From Paeniglutamicibacter sulfureus (GTDB taxonomy: Bacteria; Actinomycetota; Actinomycetes; Actinomycetales; Micrococcaceae): 64,000 bases of DNA. This document shows positions 62,031-64,000 of the stretch, in pieces (the stretch's first letter is position 1; the number at the start of each line of letters is the position of its first letter). The stretch lies in assembly GCF_030512175.1 (NCBI RefSeq), contig NZ_JAULBL010000001.1, positions 868,001 to 932,000 on the forward strand, written 5' to 3'. Below the pieces are notes generated by a model, which saw only the letters and a program-made list of their open reading frames with translations, did no database searches and was not told where the DNA came from. The translations under genes were made by a program, and so were the position numbers.

Positions 62031-63856
62031 CGGCGGCGGATGTTTCGGCGCTCCGCCAGCACCTCGGCACCGATCAGCGGGCGGGCGATGGTGTCGCCGA
62101 AGACCACACCCCCGGCAATCGCCATCATGATGGTGAACGCGGTGAACATCTGCACGATGGCCGAGTTCATGTCGTCGACGTCAAAGACGATCCCGTACAT
62201 GGAACGGAAGATCATCAACCCGGGCAGCAGGAACACGATGGCGGGGGCGGCCAGCACCAGCTGCGGAGCACCCATCTTGTAGGCCACCCAGCGCCCGGCC
62301 AGGCCAACGAAGGTCGCCGCGACGGCCGGCGCGGCCCGGTCTCCCACGCCCAGGGCCTGGATCCCCAGCAGGATCAGGTAGCCGAGCAGGGCGATGCCGC
62401 CGGTGGGCAGCAGGAGCTTGGGTTCCGATTGCTCGGTGATCGCGCCCATGATGACCGCCGCAACGACCAAGGCCGCCAGCAACCAGCCGGGATAGGAAAT
62501 CGTGTCGATGACCCGCACGTCCAGCTCCGGGGCGCCCAGTAGCTCGCCGCCGACCAGTGCCGTCATGATCCCCGTCAGGATCGCGGCATAGGTCAGTGCG
62601 GCGGAGAAAAACCGTCCGGCGGCGGTGACGGGGAACCCGTTGATGGCATCCTGCAGGGCGGAGACAAACCGGGCCGAGGGCAACAACAGCAGGATGCCGC
62701 CGGCGACCACCAACGCCGCGTCCATGGGTGCATTCAGGGCGTGGAAGAGCACCGCGATGGCGGTGACGACAAAGCTTGCGGTGGCAATCGAGAAAAACTC
62801 GGGCACACGCCAGCGTGCCGCATACTTGATGATCTGTCCGACAGCCAACGAGGAGACGAAGGCCAGGATCGCCCCGGGCAGGGAGCCGCCGATGAAGATC
62901 ACGAAGAAGGCAGCAAAGGCACCCGCGGCCGAGCCGATCATCCAGCGCGGGAAGGGCTTGGGCCGACGCGAGATCTCCCGCAGCCGGTCCACCGACTGCT
63001 GCCGGGTCACGCCTCCGGAGACGATGTCGGAAACCAGCCGATGCACCTCCGCCAATCCGGCAAAGTTGTTGGTCCAGGAGCGCACCACGCGCAGCATCGA
63101 AAACGACTCACCCTCCGGCGGGGAAAAGTTCAGGTGGATCGACTGGTTGGTGATGTCGACGTCCGTGTAGCTGAGCCCGAGGGCCGCGGTCACGGCAATG
63201 ACGCTGGTTTCCACTTCCAAGGCGCCGGCACCGTAGCGGAACATGGTTTCAGCAAGGTCCAGGGCGAATTCCAGGGTCTTGCGCGCCGAGGCGTCCTGTG
63301 CGGCATTGACCTTCGGGTTGGCATAGGGGGTTCCCTTGAGCCGCTCGACGATGTTGAACGCCTGGGTGGGCGGGGTGTCGGAGGCCAGCAAACGCGAAAT
63401 CATGCGCTTGGCTGCCGGGTTGGCGCGCGGCGGCAGTGCCGGGGCACCCGTGGAGGTGATGCCGACCTGGCCGGTCTTGGCGTTGATGGCGTCCTGGGCC
63501 AGTGTGGTGGGCCGCGGCCGCTTCGTGGGCTTGGCAGGCTTGGGCGCCTTAGGCGGCCTGGGGCCCCCGACCCGCTTGGCGGCCGGCCTTCCCGACGGCT
63601 TGCCCGCCTGTTTGGGGACGGGCTTCGTGGGCGTCGGCGCGACGGCCGGCGTGCCGGTTGCCGGTTTGCCGGTTGCCGGCGTGTCAAGGTGGGGGAACAG
63701 CGGGGAGTTCTTGGCGTGCGCGGCAGCGTCCTTCAGGGCCTGGGCAATATGGGTCATTTCCCCCGCTTCGACACGGCGAATGCTTGAGACCTGCGGGTTG
63801 GGATCCTCGCCCGGTGACGCCGGGGCGGTGGCGTCCGGCCCCTTACCTGAAGACAC
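62027..63856 (-). CDS. ThrE-like threonine/serine exporter
   Basis: A 609-aa protein. The first 150 residues are Pro/Lys/Ala-rich and low in complexity (PKAPKPAKPTKRPRP). The ThrE domain follows: FALDLAETMFRYGAGALEVETSVIAVTAALGL, then about ten helices, including AFAAFFVIFIGGSLPGAILAFVSSLAVG and LPSARFVSALQDAINGFPVTAAGRF. It probably exports threonine or serine. The GTG at 63856 with AGGAGG close upstream is chosen over the GTG at 63955. Confidence 0.9.
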   Translation of the reverse strand: MSSGKGPDATAPASPGEDPNPQVSSIRRVEAGEMTHIAQALKDAAAHAKNSPLFPHLDTPATGKPATGTPAVAPTPTKPVPKQAGKPSGRPAAKRVGGPRPPKAPKPAKPTKRPRPTTLAQDAINAKTGQVGITSTGAPALPPRANPAAKRMISRLLASDTPPTQAFNIVERLKGTPYANPKVNAAQDASARKTLEFALDLAETMFRYGAGALEVETSVIAVTAALGLSYTDVDITNQSIHLNFSPPEGESFSMLRVVRSWTNNFAGLAEVHRLVSDIVSGGVTRQQSVDRLREISRRPKPFPRWMIGSAAGAFAAFFVIFIGGSLPGAILAFVSSLAVGQIIKYAARWRVPEFFSIATASFVVTAIAVLFHALNAPMDAALVVAGGILLLLPSARFVSALQDAINGFPVTAAGRFFSAALTYAAILTGIMTALVGGELLGAPELDVRVIDTISYPGWLLAALVVAAVIMGAITEQSEPKLLLPTGGIALLGYLILLGIQALGVGDRAAPAVAATFVGLAGRWVAYKMGAPQLVLAAPAIVFLLPGLMIFRSMYGIVFDVDDMNSAIVQMFTAFTIMMAIAGGVVFGDTIARPLIGAEVLAERRNIRRR

Positions 63857-64000
63857 GCTTCCTCCTGTCGTTTGCGCTTGCTTCACCCACCATACCGCCG
63901 CCTTATGGCCCATTGATCCACTGGCCACGCAACTCACATTTGACTGATTGGACACAGTGCGACGCCGGACCCCGGGAATATCCGCAAGGATTCCGGAGTT

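Overview
This window reads as the chromosome of a high-GC Gram-positive actinobacterium, most likely an Arthrobacter-like member of the Micrococcaceae. That placement is inferred from the gene families (DUF3027, DUF3263, DUF6153, a WXG100 protein, LytR_C), the many GTG/TTG starts and the c-di-AMP riboswitches upstream of wall-hydrolase genes. No rRNA operon or CRISPR array was seen. One complete tRNA gene is present.

Region 1 (1-11.1 kb) is a catabolic and transport cluster. An IclR regulator, an aromatic amino acid lyase of the HutH family, a complete polar amino acid ABC transporter, a HisC-like aminotransferase and a VanB-type reductase lie in tight minus-strand order. A CYP199-like cytochrome P450 is divergent from IclR, followed by a convergent FMN alpha-hydroxy acid dehydrogenase. 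The lyase has Asn at the position where histidine lyases usually carry His. This suggests an amino acid related to, but perhaps not identical with, histidine. The start of the window cuts an agmatine deiminase gene.

Region 2 (11.3-16.8 kb) is housekeeping: sucD-sucC, a pcrA helicase and a small membrane protein. Region 3 (16.86-24.83 kb) is an integrated element in a tRNA-Arg(CCT) gene, bounded by 48-bp direct repeats. It carries a tyrosine integrase, an excisionase-like protein, a winged-helix/HNH protein, a serine resolvase, decayed genes, an unknown 406-aa cargo protein and an IS3-family element that landed inside a terminator hairpin.

Region 4 (25.4-35.6 kb) holds a ROK regulator, a NUDIX hydrolase and an ABC exporter. 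It also holds a molybdenum-enzyme module: an FdhF/YdeP-type oxidoreductase, fdhD, moeA, DUF6457 and a MobA-like nucleotidyltransferase, followed by an HNH endonuclease. Region 5 (36.4-47.2 kb) is a copper-handling region: a BNR-repeat lipoprotein, DUF305, DUF6153, a CopB-type ATPase with a CsoR-type operator, TetR, membrane proteins, a decayed second DUF6153/DUF305 pair, a four-helix copper-binding protein and an IS30 remnant.

Region 6 (47.4-64 kb) is core genome: NlpC/P60 and M23 wall hydrolases each behind a c-di-AMP riboswitch, a DtxR regulator, serC, DUF3027 with a cold-shock protein, a two-component system, WXG100, DUF4031/HD, a phosphotransferase, groEL with two tandem CIRCE sites, LytR_C, DUF3263, ung and a ThrE-like exporter.
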